A stretch of DNA of 64,000 bases from NCBI RefSeq assembly GCF_037975245.1, contig NC_092576.1, positions 23,065,611-23,129,610 on the forward strand, read 5' to 3'. The notes beneath the pieces were generated by a model. It ran no database searches. It had not been told where the DNA came from and saw nothing but the letters and a program-made list of their open reading frames with translations. The position numbers and the translations under genes are program-made. This document shows, piece by piece, positions 27,564-37,513 of the stretch. The stretch comes from Apostichopus japonicus. Its lineage: Eukaryota > Echinodermata > Holothuroidea > Aspidochirotida > Stichopodidae. Every line of letters starts with the position of its first letter. Position 1 is the stretch's first letter.

Positions 27564-28481
27564 CTGTTGAAAAAGCATATATAAAATCATTAACTACATT
27601 GCCTTTATACAGCTGGTTAATGGAAAACAGAATCACATGCTTTATTATATTATAATATTAAATCATTGATATTCATCTGCAATATAGAATGAATAGGTAA
27701 TATTGTCCACAATATCCAAACCTGTGTACAATGAAGAAGGTACAGTAAGAAATTTGGAGTTACTATGCCAGATTTGACTGCACTAGAAAATCTATAATAT
27801 TTAGGAAAATATACAGGTTCCATATTCTACACAATCCTAACAAGTGTGCACTTTAGCAACAGTTGCAGTGGCTATTGTTGAGATAAAACCCTAAGATTAA
27901 TTGTGCTTTAACCTATATCATGATCTGCAGTTCCTGGCAATAGCTGAATGAAAGAACTGGATTAATTTCTACAAGTACAACATAGCGTGCACAGTAAGCA
28001 TTGTCCACACAATCTGAGACTGTATAAGAGTACAATGTTAGGAGCTCAAGTAAATACTAGCATGGTTTGATTGTGCTTGGACTTAAGTTCAATTGATTCA
28101 TTTGGACAAATATTGTCTGCAAAGACTGAAAGAGGAGTCACAGTATTTAAATTTTTTGGTTCATGCCTATTTTGATTAGGCCAGCTACAAGATAAAATAC
28201 ACATTAAGCATCATCCACACAATCTGAAACTGTACAAGAGTACAATGTTAGGAGTACAAGTGACTGCAAATATGGCTTGAGTGTGCCTGAACCTAAGTAA
28301 AATTGATTCACTTACAAAACGATTGTCCCCAGAGACTGGAAAAGGAGATATTAATGTTTAAGGTTAAGGCTGTTTCAGATCGGGTAACTTAGACAATGAC
28401 AATCGTAACTGAAGCAATCATTAATCTTCTAATCTGTTTATTGCACAATTAACTTCAAGTCACTGCCGTCTGTGAACCTAC

Positions 28482-28548
28482 CAGTAATATTCACGTCCAT
28501 CTTTAGGCAAAGGAATGGTTGGAACACTTCCAGAGCCCTTTCCATTGC
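28482..28548 (-). CDS. Exon D copy 10
   Basis: Cys-type copy like 4-7, exactly 985 bp after copy 9. Borders intact. Confidence 0.42.
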
Positions 28549-29460
28549 CTGTTGAAAAAGCATATATAAAATCATTAACTACATTGCCTTTATACAGCTG
28601 GTTAATGGAAAACAGAATCACATGCTTTATTATATTATAATATTAAATCATTGATATTCATCTGCAATATAGAATGAATAGGTAATATTGTCCACAATAT
28701 CCAAACCTGTGTACAATGAAGAAGGTACAGTAAGAAATTTGGAGTTACTATGCCAGATTTGACTGCACTAGAAAATCTATAATATTTAGGAAAATATACA
28801 GGTTCCATATTCTACACAATCCTAACAAGTGTGCACTTTAGCAACAGTTGCAGTGGCTATTGTTGAGATAAAACCCTAAGATTAATTGTGCTTTAACCTA
28901 CATCATGATCTGCAGTTCCTGGCAATAGCTGAATGAAAGAACTGGATTAATTTCTACAAGTACAATATAGCGTGCACAGTAAGCATTGTCCACACAATCT
29001 GAAATTGTATAAGAGTACAATGTTAGGAGCGCAAGTTAATACTAACATGGCTTGATTGTGCTTGAACTTAAGTTCAATTGATTTATTTGGACGAATATTG
29101 TCTGCAAAGACTGAAAGAGGAGTCACAGTATTTAAATTGTTTCATTCATGCCTATTTTGATTAGTCCAGTAATTAGGTAAAATACACATTAAGCATTGTC
29201 CACACAATCTGAAACTGTACAAGAGTACAATGTTAGTGAGTACAAGTGACTACAAACAGGCTTGAGTGTGCTTGAACCTAAGTTCAATTGATTCGATTAC
29301 AAAACTATCTTCAGAGACTGGAAAAGGAGATATCAATGTTTAAGGTTAAGGCTGTTTCAGATCGGGTAACTTACACAACGACAATCGTAACTGAAGCAGT
29401 CATTAATCTAATCTGTTTACTACACAATTAACTTCAAGTCGTTGCCCTCAGTTAACCTAC

Positions 29461-29527
29461 CAGTGATATTAACATCCATCTTCAGGAAAAGGAATGGTTG
29501 GAACACTTCAAGAGCCCTTTCCATTGC
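29461..29527 (-). CDS. Exon D copy 11
   Basis: Duplicate of copy 8 at +2587 bp. Open, borders intact. Confidence 0.42.
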
Positions 29528-30083
29528 CTGTTAAAAAAGCATATATAAAGTCATTAACTACATTGCCTTGCTACAGCTGGTTGGTTAATGGAAAATAGAA
29601 TCACTTGCTTTAATATATTATAATATTTAATAATTGATATTAATCTGCAATATAGAATGAATAGGTTATATTGATTGTGCTTGAACTTTACTTCAATTCA
29701 TTCATTTGGACAAATATTGTCTGCAAAGACTGAAGGAGGAGTCACAGTATTTAAATCGTTTCGTTCATGCTTATTTTGATTAGACCAGTAATTAGGTAAA
29801 GCACACATTAAGCATTGTCCACACAATCTGAAACTGTACAAGAGTACAATGTTAGGAGTACAAGTGATTACAAACAGGCTTGAGTGTGCTTGAACCTAAG
29901 TTCAATTGATTCACTTACAAAACGATTGTCCCCAGAGACTGGAAAAGGAGATATTAATGTTGAAGTTTAAGGCTGTTTTCAGATCGGGTAACTTACACAA
30001 CATCAATCGTAACTGAAGCAGTCATCAATCTTCTAATCTGTTTATTGCACAATTAACTTCAAGTCATTGCCCTCAGTTAATAC

Positions 30084-30150
30084 CAGTGATATTAACGTCC
30101 ATCTTTAGGAAAAGGAATGGTTGGAACACTTCAAGAGCCCTTTCCATTGC
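30084..30150 (-). CDS. Exon D copy 12
   Basis: Duplicate of copy 9 at +2587 bp, with the same shortened GTATTAAC donor. Confidence 0.4.
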
Positions 30151-31056
30151 CTGTTTAAAAAGCATACAAAGCCATTAACTGCATTGCCTTGATACAGCTG
30201 GTGAATGGAAAATAGAATCACATGCTTTATTATATTATAATATTAAATCATTGATATTAATCTGCAATATAGAATGAATAGGTAATATTGTCCAAAATAT
30301 CCAAACCTGTGTACAATGAAGAAGGTACAGTAAGAAATTTGGAGTTACTATGCCAGATTTGACTGCACTAGAAAATCTATAATATTTAGGAAAATATACA
30401 GGTTCCATATTCTACACAATCCAAACACGCACTTTAGCAACAGTTGCAGTGGGTATTGTTGAGATAAAACCCTAAGATTAATTGTGCTTTAACCTATATC
30501 ATGATCTGCAGTTCCTGGCAATAGCTGAATGAAAGAACTGGATTAATTTCTACAAGTACAACATAGCGTGCACAGTAAGCATTGTCCACACAATCTGAAA
30601 TTGTATAAGAGTACAATGTTAGGAGCGCAAGTTAATACTTACATGGCTTGATTGTGCTTGAACTTAAGTTCAATTGATTTATTTGGACGAATATTGTCTG
30701 CAAAGACTGAAAGAGGAGTCACAGTATTTAAATTGTTTCGTTCTTGCCTATTTTGATTAGGCCAGTAACTAGGTAAAATACACATTAAGCATTGTCCACA
30801 CAATCTGAAACTGTACAAGAGTACAATGTTAGTGAGTACAAGTGACTACAAACAGGCTTGAGTGTGCTTGAACCTAAGTTCAATTGATTCGATTACAAAA
30901 CTATCTTCAGAGACTGGAAAAGGAGATATCAATGTTTAAGGTTAAGGCTGTTTCAGATCGGGTAACTTACACAACGACAATCGTAACTGAAGCAGTCATT
31001 AATCTAATCTGTTTATTACACAATTAACTTCAAGTCTTTGCCCTCAGTTAACCTAC

Positions 31057-31123
31057 CAGTGATATTAACGTCCATCTTCAGGAAAAGGAATGGTTGGAAC
31101 ACTTCAAGAGCCCTTTCCATTGC
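31057..31123 (-). CDS. Exon D copy 13
   Basis: Consensus protein, borders intact (acceptor CAACAG, donor GTAGGTTAAC). Confidence 0.43.
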
Positions 31124-32045
31124 CTGTTGAAAAAGCATATATAAAGTCATTAACTACATTGCCTTGATACAGCTGGTTGGTTAATGGAAACTAGAATCAC
31201 TTGCTTTAATATATTATAATATTTAATAATTGATATTAATCTGCAATATAGAATGAATAGGTTATATTGTCCACAATATCCAAACCTGTGTACAATGCAG
31301 AAGGTACAGTAAGAAGCGTGGACTTACTATGCCAGATTTGACTGCACTAGAAAATCTATAATATTTAGGAAAATGTACAGGTTCTATATTCTACACAATC
31401 CAAACATCTGTGCACTTTAGCAACAGTTGCAGTGGGTATTGTTGAGACAAAACTCTTAGATTAATTGTGCTTAAGCTATATCATGATCTGCAGTTATTGG
31501 CAATAGCTGAATGTAAGAACTGGATTAATTTCTAAAAGTACAAAATAGAGTGCACGGTTAGCATTGTCCACCCAATCTGAAACTGTACAAGAGAACAATG
31601 TTAGGAGCTCAAGTAAATACTAACATGGTTTGATTGTGCTTGAACTTAAGTTCAATTGGTTCATTTGGACAAATATTGTCTGCAAAGACTGAAAGAGGAG
31701 TCACAGTTTTTAAATTGTTTCGTTCATGCCTATTTTGTTTTTAGGCCAGTTACAAGGTAAAGTACACATTAAGCATTGTCCACACAATCTGAAACTGTAC
31801 AACAGTATATTGTTAGGAGTACAAGTGACTTCAAACATGGCTTGATTGTGCTTGAATCTAAATTCAATTGATTCACTTACAAAACTATTTTCCCAAGAGA
31901 CTGGAAAATGAGATATTAATGTTTAAGGTTAAGACTGATTCAGATCAGGTAACTTACACAACGACAATTGAACTAAAGCAGTCATTAATCTTCTAATCTG
32001 TTTAATACACAATTAACTTAAAGTCATTGCCCTCAGTTAACCTAC

Positions 32046-32112
32046 CAGTGATATTAACGTCCATCTCAAGGAAAAGGAATGGTTGGAACACTTCAGGAGC
32101 CCTTTCCATTGC
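32046..32112 (-). CDS. Exon D copy 14
   Basis: 67 nt, open, with two missense changes: GCT CCT (Leu to Pro, residue 6) and GAG (Lys to Glu, residue 16). The proline in a helical stretch makes this copy a weaker functional candidate. Borders intact. Confidence 0.38.
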
Positions 32113-32960
32113 CTGTTGAAAAGTACCTTTTTTGTTATAATATGATATTTAATAATTGATATTAATCTACATTATAGAATGAATAGGTTATATTGTCCAC
32201 AAGATCCAAACATGTGTACAATGAAGAAGGAACATGAAGAAATGTGGAGTTACTATGCCAGATTTGGGTGCACTAAAAATCTATAATATTTAGGAAAATG
32301 TACAGGTTCTATATTCTACACAATCCAAACATGTGTGTACTTTAGGAACAGTTGCAGTGGGTATTTTTGAGACAAAAACCTAAGATTAATTGTGCTTTAG
32401 CCTTTATCATGTTCTGCAGTTCCTGGCATTAACTGAATGTAAGAACTGGATTAATTTCTAAAAGAACAAAATAGAGTGCACAGTAAGCATTGTCCACACA
32501 ATCTGAAACTGTATAAGAGTACAATGTTAAGTAAATACTAACATGGTTTGATTGTGCTTGAACTTAAGTTCAATTGATTCATTTGGACAAATATTGTCTG
32601 CAAAGACTGAAAGAGGAGTCACAGTGTTTAAGTTTTTTCGTTCATGCCTATTATGATTAGACTAGTTACAAGGTAAAGTACACATTAAGCATTGTCCACA
32701 CAATCTGAAACTGTACAAGAGTACAATGTTAGGAGTACAAGTGACTACAAACATGGCCTGATTGTGCTTGAACCTAAGTTCAATTGATTCACTTACAAAA
32801 CAATTGTCCCAGAGACTGAAAAAGGAGATATTAGTGTTGAAGGTTAAAGCTGATTCAGATCGGGTAACTCACACAATGACAATCGTAACTGAGCAGTCAT
32901 TGATCTTCTAATCTGCTTATTACACAATTAACTTCAATTCATTGCCCTCAGTTAACCTAC

Positions 32961-33027
32961 CAGTGATATTAACGTCCATCTTCAGGAAAAGAAATGGTTG
33001 GAACCCTTCAAGAGCCCTTTCCATTGC
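32961..33027 (-). CDS. Exon D copy 15
   Basis: 67 nt, open. GAA GGG replaces GAA GTG (Val to Gly, residue 8) and one Phe codon changes silently to TTT. Borders intact. Confidence 0.4.
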
Positions 33028-33953
33028 CTGTTGAAAAAGCATATATAAAATCATTAACTACATTGCCTTGATACAGCTGGTAAATAGAAAATAGAATCAC
33101 ATGCTTTATTACATTATAATATTTAATAATTAATATTAATCTGCAATATAGAATGAATAGGTTATATTGTACACAATATCCAAACCTGTGTACAATGAAG
33201 AAAGTACATTAAGAAATGTGGAATTACTATGCCAGATTTGACTGCACTAGAAAATCTAAAATATTTAGGAAAATGTACAGGTTCTATATTCTACACAATC
33301 CAAACAAGTGCGCACTTTAGCAACAATTGCAGTGGGTATTGTTCAGAAAAAACTCTATAAGATTATTTACGCTTTAACCTATACAGTATCATATTCTGCA
33401 GTTCTGGCAATAACTGAATGTAAGAACTGGATTAATTTCTAAAAGTACAAAATAGAGTGCACGGTAAGCATTGTCCACACAGTCTGAAACTGTATAAGAG
33501 TACAATGTTAGGAGCTCAAGTAAATACTAACATGGTTTGATTGTGCTTGAACTTAAGTTCAATTGATTCATTTGGACAAATATTGACTGCAAAGACTGAA
33601 AGAGGAGTCACAATATTTTTTTGTTTTTTTTGTTCATGCCTATGATGATTAGACTAGTTACAAGGTAAAGTACACATTAAGCATTATCCACACAATCTGA
33701 AACTGTACAAGAGTACAATGTTAGGAGTACAAGTGACTACAAACATGTCTTGATTGTGCTTGAATCTAAGTTCAATTGATTCACTTACAAAACTATTTTC
33801 CCCAGAGACTGGAAAATGAGATATTAATGTTTAAGGTTAAGACTGATTCAGATCGGGTAACTTACACAACGACAATTGAACTAAAGCAGTCATTAATCTT
33901 CTAATCTGTTTAATACACAATTAACTTAAAGTCATTGCCCTCAGTTAACCTAC

Positions 33954-34020
33954 CAGTGATATTAACGTCCATCTCAAGGAAAAGGAATGGTTGGAGCACT
34001 TCAAGAGCCCTTTCCATTGC
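33954..34020 (-). CDS. Exon D copy 16
   Basis: 67 nt, open. Lys to Glu (GAG) at residue 16, shared with copy 14, and CTC for TTC (Phe to Leu, residue 9). Borders intact. Confidence 0.4.
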
Positions 34021-35068
34021 CTGTTGAAAAAGAATATATAAAGTCATTAACTACATTGCCTTGATACAGCTGGTTAATGGAAAATAGAATCACCTTTTTT
34101 ATTATAATATGATATTTAATAATTGATATTAATCTGCGATATAGAATGAATAGGTTATATTGTCCACAATATCCAAACCTTTGTAAAATGAAGAAGGTAC
34201 AGTAAGAAATGTGGAGTTACTATGCCAGATTTGACTGCACTAGAAAATCTATAATATTTAGGAAAATGTACAGGTTCTATATTCTACACAATCCAAACAA
34301 GTGTGCACTTTAGCAAAAGTTGCAGTGGGTATTGTTTGGACAAAAACCTAAGATTAATTGTGCTTTAACCTATATCATGTTCTGCAGTTCCTGGCAATAA
34401 CTGAATGTAACAACTGGATTAATTTCTAAAAGTACAAAATAGAGTGAAGTGCACAGTAAGCATTGTCCACACAATCTGAAACTGTATAAGAGTACAATGT
34501 TAGGAGTACAAGTGACTACATACATGGCTTGATTGTGCTTGAACCTAAGTTCAATTGATTCACTTACAAGACTATTGTAAGCATTGTCCACACAATCTGA
34601 AATTGTATAAGAGTACAATGTTAGGAGCTCAAGTAAATACTAACATGGTTTGATTGTGCTTGAACTTAAGTTCAATTGATTCATTTGGACAAATATTGTC
34701 TGCAAAGACTGAAAGAGGAGTCACAGTATTTAAATTTTTTCGTTCATGCCTATTATGATTAGACTAGTTACAAGGTAAAGTACACATTAAGCATTGTCCA
34801 CACAATCTGAAACTGTACAAGAGTACAATGTTAAGAGTACAGTACAAGTGACTACAAACATGGCCTGATTGTGCTTGAACCTAAGTTCAATTGATTCACT
34901 TACAAAACAATTGTCCCAGAGACTGGAAAAGGAGATATTAGTGTTGAAGGTTAAGGCTGATTCAGATCGGGTAACTCACACAATGACAATCGTAACTGAA
35001 GCAGTCATTGATCTTCTAATCTGTTTATTACACAATTAACTTCAATTCATTGCCCTCATTTAACCTAC

Positions 35069-35135
35069 CAGTGATATTAACGTCCATCTTCAGGAAAAGG
35101 AATGGTTGGAACACTTCAAGAGCCCTTTCCATTGC
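35069..35135 (-). CDS. Exon D copy 17, nearest to the upstream exon
   Basis: 67 nt with the consensus protein AMERALEVFQPF... and intact borders (CAACAG, GTAGGTTAAA). It is the first D copy met on the minus strand after the exon at 37048-37149. That exon ends in phase 0, and D is open only when entered in phase 0, so the two join cleanly. It is therefore the likeliest original exon of the 17, with the rest of the array copied from it. D ends in phase 1. The product is unknown. Confidence 0.5.
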
Positions 35136-35568
35136 CTGTTGAAAAAGCATATATAAAGTCATTAACTACATTGCCTTGATACAGCTGGTTAATGGAAAAT
35201 AGAATCACCTTTTTTTATTATAATATGATATTTAATAATTGATATTCATCTGCAATATAGAATGAATAGGTTATATTGTCCACAATATCCAAACCTGTGT
35301 AAAATGAAGAAGGTATACACAGTAAGAAATGTGGAGTTACTATGCCAGATTTGACAGCACTTGAAAATCTATAATATTTAGGAAAATGTACAGGTTCTAT
35401 ATTCTACGCAATTCAAACATGTGTGTACTTTAGCAACAGTTGCAGTGGGTATATTTGAGACAAAATCCTAAGATTAATTGTGCTTTAACCTATATCATGT
35501 TCTGCAGTTCCTGGCAATAACTGAATGTAACTGGATTAATTTCTAAAAGTAGAAAATAGAGTGCACAG

Positions 35569-35968
35569 TGCTTTTTACGTGACCCGCCATGCGGGATACA
35601 AAACGTCACGGCCAAACGGCACTACCGAACCATCCCATTCTGACAAACGAAACTAAGGTCTAGCGAGCCAAAAAAACATGCGCCCGCCGACCTGCAGAGA
35701 CAAAACGCCCAACCCCCCCCCACTGAAACATTCAAAAACGTACAGAAGGACGACCCGCATGCAGCGAAACGAAAAACCCCTCCCCAGCACACCAGCTTCC
35801 AAAAAAGGCAGCCCCAGATAAACGGCGAAAATCGCCTTCAATCTGAAGGCGAATGTCAGACTTCACCGCCTCCAGGACTGCCTGCCAACTGGCAAATTTC
35901 GCCCTAAAAACCAAATTACATCTATTCCGCCAAACATGTTTTTTTACAATAGAGCAAACAAAAATGAT
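35569..35968 (-). mobile_element. 3' end of a non-LTR retrotransposon inserted in array II
   Basis: A GC-richer block interrupts a unit between GAGTGCACAGT and GCATTGTCCACAC, which are adjacent (with an AA between) in uninterrupted units. The minus strand carries the end of an ORF, then about 160 nt of 3' UTR that includes a small hairpin (CCCGC/GCGGG, 35582-35596) near the terminus. The insert is severely 5'-truncated, as usual for LINEs. No clear target-site duplication is visible. Confidence 0.65.
35732..35965 (-). pseudogene. C-terminal fragment of LINE ORF2-type protein
   Basis: The minus-strand frame reads VKKHVWRNRCNLVFR, then about 60 residues ending in GSWCAGEGFFVSLHAGR...RF and a stop. 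The pattern (I/V)K..VW..R...VF followed by a short C-terminal tail with a final W and GR resembles the region after the reverse transcriptase domain in LINE ORF2 proteins of the L1/Tx1 type (the zf-RVT end). The family assignment is inference from this short pattern. Everything upstream, including the RT motifs, is missing, and the frame runs into array II sequence at about 35965, so this is a dead fragment. The ORF can be extended to 36040 only by reading satellite. Confidence 0.5.
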
Positions 35969-36105
35969 GCATTGTCCACACAATCTGAAACTGTACAAGA
36001 GTACAATGTTAGGGGTACAAGTCAAGAGTGCTACGAACATGGCTTGAAATTAAGTTCAATTGATTCACTCACAAAACTATTGTCCCTAGAGACTGGAAAA
36101 GGAGA

Positions 36106-37047
36106 TATTAACAGTGTAGGATTTATACAGTCATCTGGGATGGCTAGAAAATCAAAACCGTACAAGAGTAGCCTACCTTATCTGTTTTATTATCTATAGA
36201 TGAAAAGTTGTTGGTTTGGGCCTAGTAAGTCTGATAGGGTACAGCTAACGGCCAAACTAATATGGAGTAGCCTATGCATGATTTTGCACCGCACCAAGAC
36301 CATCATGAAAACTATGACAGCTTTCGGGCGTCTATTTGCCACTCTGAGAAGCTGTCCATGAATAATGACTAAGGGTAACCTAGGGCCGGGAGTAAGGATA
36401 GGCCCACTTAAAAAGATAGTAACATAATCTCAGTGAATGTTCAACATTTACCCAATTAGTAAACCTTTTTTTGGTTAAGGCTTGTTTGTGCATGTAGGCA
36501 CAACAACATTAAGTCCTTAGGGCAAACAGTGCATATATCACATTGTTTACATGACACAGTCTATAGTCTACATTTATTAGGACTGTCATTCCTCAAACTA
36601 AAGTAAACAAAACGCATTCACATGAAAGGCTGCAGTGTTTCCTTTCGAAAGATAACTACCACTATAAGCTACGAAAACAACCAAACTGACAATATATTTT
36701 TTTCTCGCCAGTATGCATGCATGTAGGCCTAACCTTTTTTTAAGGTCAGCGTACCGTAATTTACAACTAGTGTAAGCCAACACTCCAACAGAGTAATTAA
36801 GTTAGCCGTAGTACAGCCTAACGTTAACGTTAATATTATCAATACTAGCCGATGTAACTACAGTGTAATTCATAGGCTCTACGTTATGAAAACTTCTCGC
36901 TTCTTTCGTAGGTCTCTATGCCAACTGCAGAATTAATTCCGGTACTCTTTTAGGACCGTACCTATAATAATATCCAGCATGAACTTCACGATAGTGTTAT
37001 CCGACACCCTATCGTTAGAGTTATACCATTTAAACAACTGTACTAAC
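36106..37047. other. Intron or intergenic sequence
   Basis: Unique AT-rich sequence with scattered TAGGCCT words. No exon, repeat or structured element could be supported. If the exon at 37048-37149 is spliced to exon D copy 17, this is part of the intron. Confidence 0.5.
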
Positions 37048-37149
37048 CTTGAATAAAGTTGAGTAAACTTCGGCCGTAGACTGTATTACGTAAAAGTGAC
37101 GAGTAAGGTCATTAGCAAACTTGAAGGCGTCGGCTTTCTCATTCAGATA
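37048..37149 (-). CDS. Exon E of an unrecognised gene, joins in phase to exon D
   Basis: The minus strand is open for 34 codons, YLNEKADAFKFANDL... ending VYSTLFK, and then meets the donor CAAG/GTTAGT. Residue composition is protein-like and helical. The 5' border is uncertain. GCTACAG just before TAT CTG gives the start used here. An alternative AG 18 nt upstream (GCGTGAG/CAAGCACCG) would give 40 codons (37048-37167), the same length as exon C at 51395-51514. A stop (TAA) lies shortly upstream in this frame, so the exon cannot extend much further. Phase 0 out matches the only open entry phase of exon D. I do not recognise the protein. Confidence 0.5.
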
Positions 37150-37201
37150 CTGTAGCGACGGTGCTTGCTCACGCTCATTTAGATGTTAAGCTGCTGTACA
37201 A

Positions 37202-37430
37202 GATTATGTGGACCGGATTTTTGAGGGCGCTATGCGAATTTTGGAATGATTAAAATCACTTTCAACCGATTATGTGGACAAAAATAAAAGTTCGTAATTT
37301 CACTAGGAGCGTATGTTTTGTGGGGGGTAGAGCCTGTTTAGAGCAACTGCGTTACGTGGACATCGAATGTCCACATAATCGGTTGGTGTCCACATAGCGC
37401 GGTGGGATACTAACGAATGTCCACGTAATC
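37202..37430. mobile_element. Small foldback (MITE-like) element with nested GTGGAC arms
   Basis: Outer arms: GATTATGTGGAC (37202-37213) and GTCCACGTAATC (37419-37430). Inner arms: CAACCGATTATGTGGACA (37263-37280) and its exact reverse complement (37368-37385). Centre: GTGGACAT CGA ATGTCCAC near 37356-37374. GTGGAC occurs three times, followed by GTCCAC three times, so the whole piece can fold on itself. No ORF. It sits next to a long (TA)n tract, a common landing place for MITEs. The family is not recognised. Confidence 0.7.
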
Positions 37431-37444
37431 CAGGTCGAGTGAGA

Positions 37445-37445
<1 letters not shown>

Positions 37446-37511
<66 letters not shown>
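37446..37511. repeat. (TA)n microsatellite
   Basis: About 33 uninterrupted TA dinucleotides directly right of the foldback element. Confidence 0.97.

Positions 37512-37513
<2 letters not shown>

Larger units (their letters stand above)
26270..30140. repeat. 2,587-bp higher-order repeat in array II
   Basis: The exon-like segments at 26874 and 27497 recur at 29461 and 30084, both offset by 2587 bp. The word CCTACATCATGATC near 26310 recurs at 28897. The higher-order unit is one 985-bp unit, one shortened unit (about 623 bp) and one unit of about 979 bp. The last copy changes register near 30150. Confidence 0.8.
18293..36105. repeat. Array II: complex tandem array of about 985-bp units
   Basis: Successive units contain, in plus-strand order: an AT-rich box (TTTATTATATTATAATATT), TGTCCACAATATCCAAAC, TTCTACACAATCCAAACA, GCAACAGTTGCAGTG, one to several copies of a subunit starting AGCATTGTCCACACAATCTG, CCCCAGAGACTGGAAAA, CAGATCGGGTAACTTA, and an exon-like 67-bp segment whose reverse complement starts GCAATGGAAAGG. 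Unit length varies (about 615-2050 bp) because of deletions and a variable number of the inner 210-330 bp subunits, which are themselves tandem at 19.6-21.0 kb (210-bp period). The exon-like segment has splice borders in all 17 copies, so the array looks like a tandemly multiplied exon with its flanking introns and not an anonymous satellite. It is interrupted by a LINE relic at 35569-35968 and ends near 36105. Confidence 0.93.

Noticed and set aside
19154-35135. Firm claim of Dscam-like mutually exclusive splicing
   Set aside because: The copies are too similar for a diversified exon cluster, and no selector-type pairing sequences were identified; kept only as one of two hypotheses.
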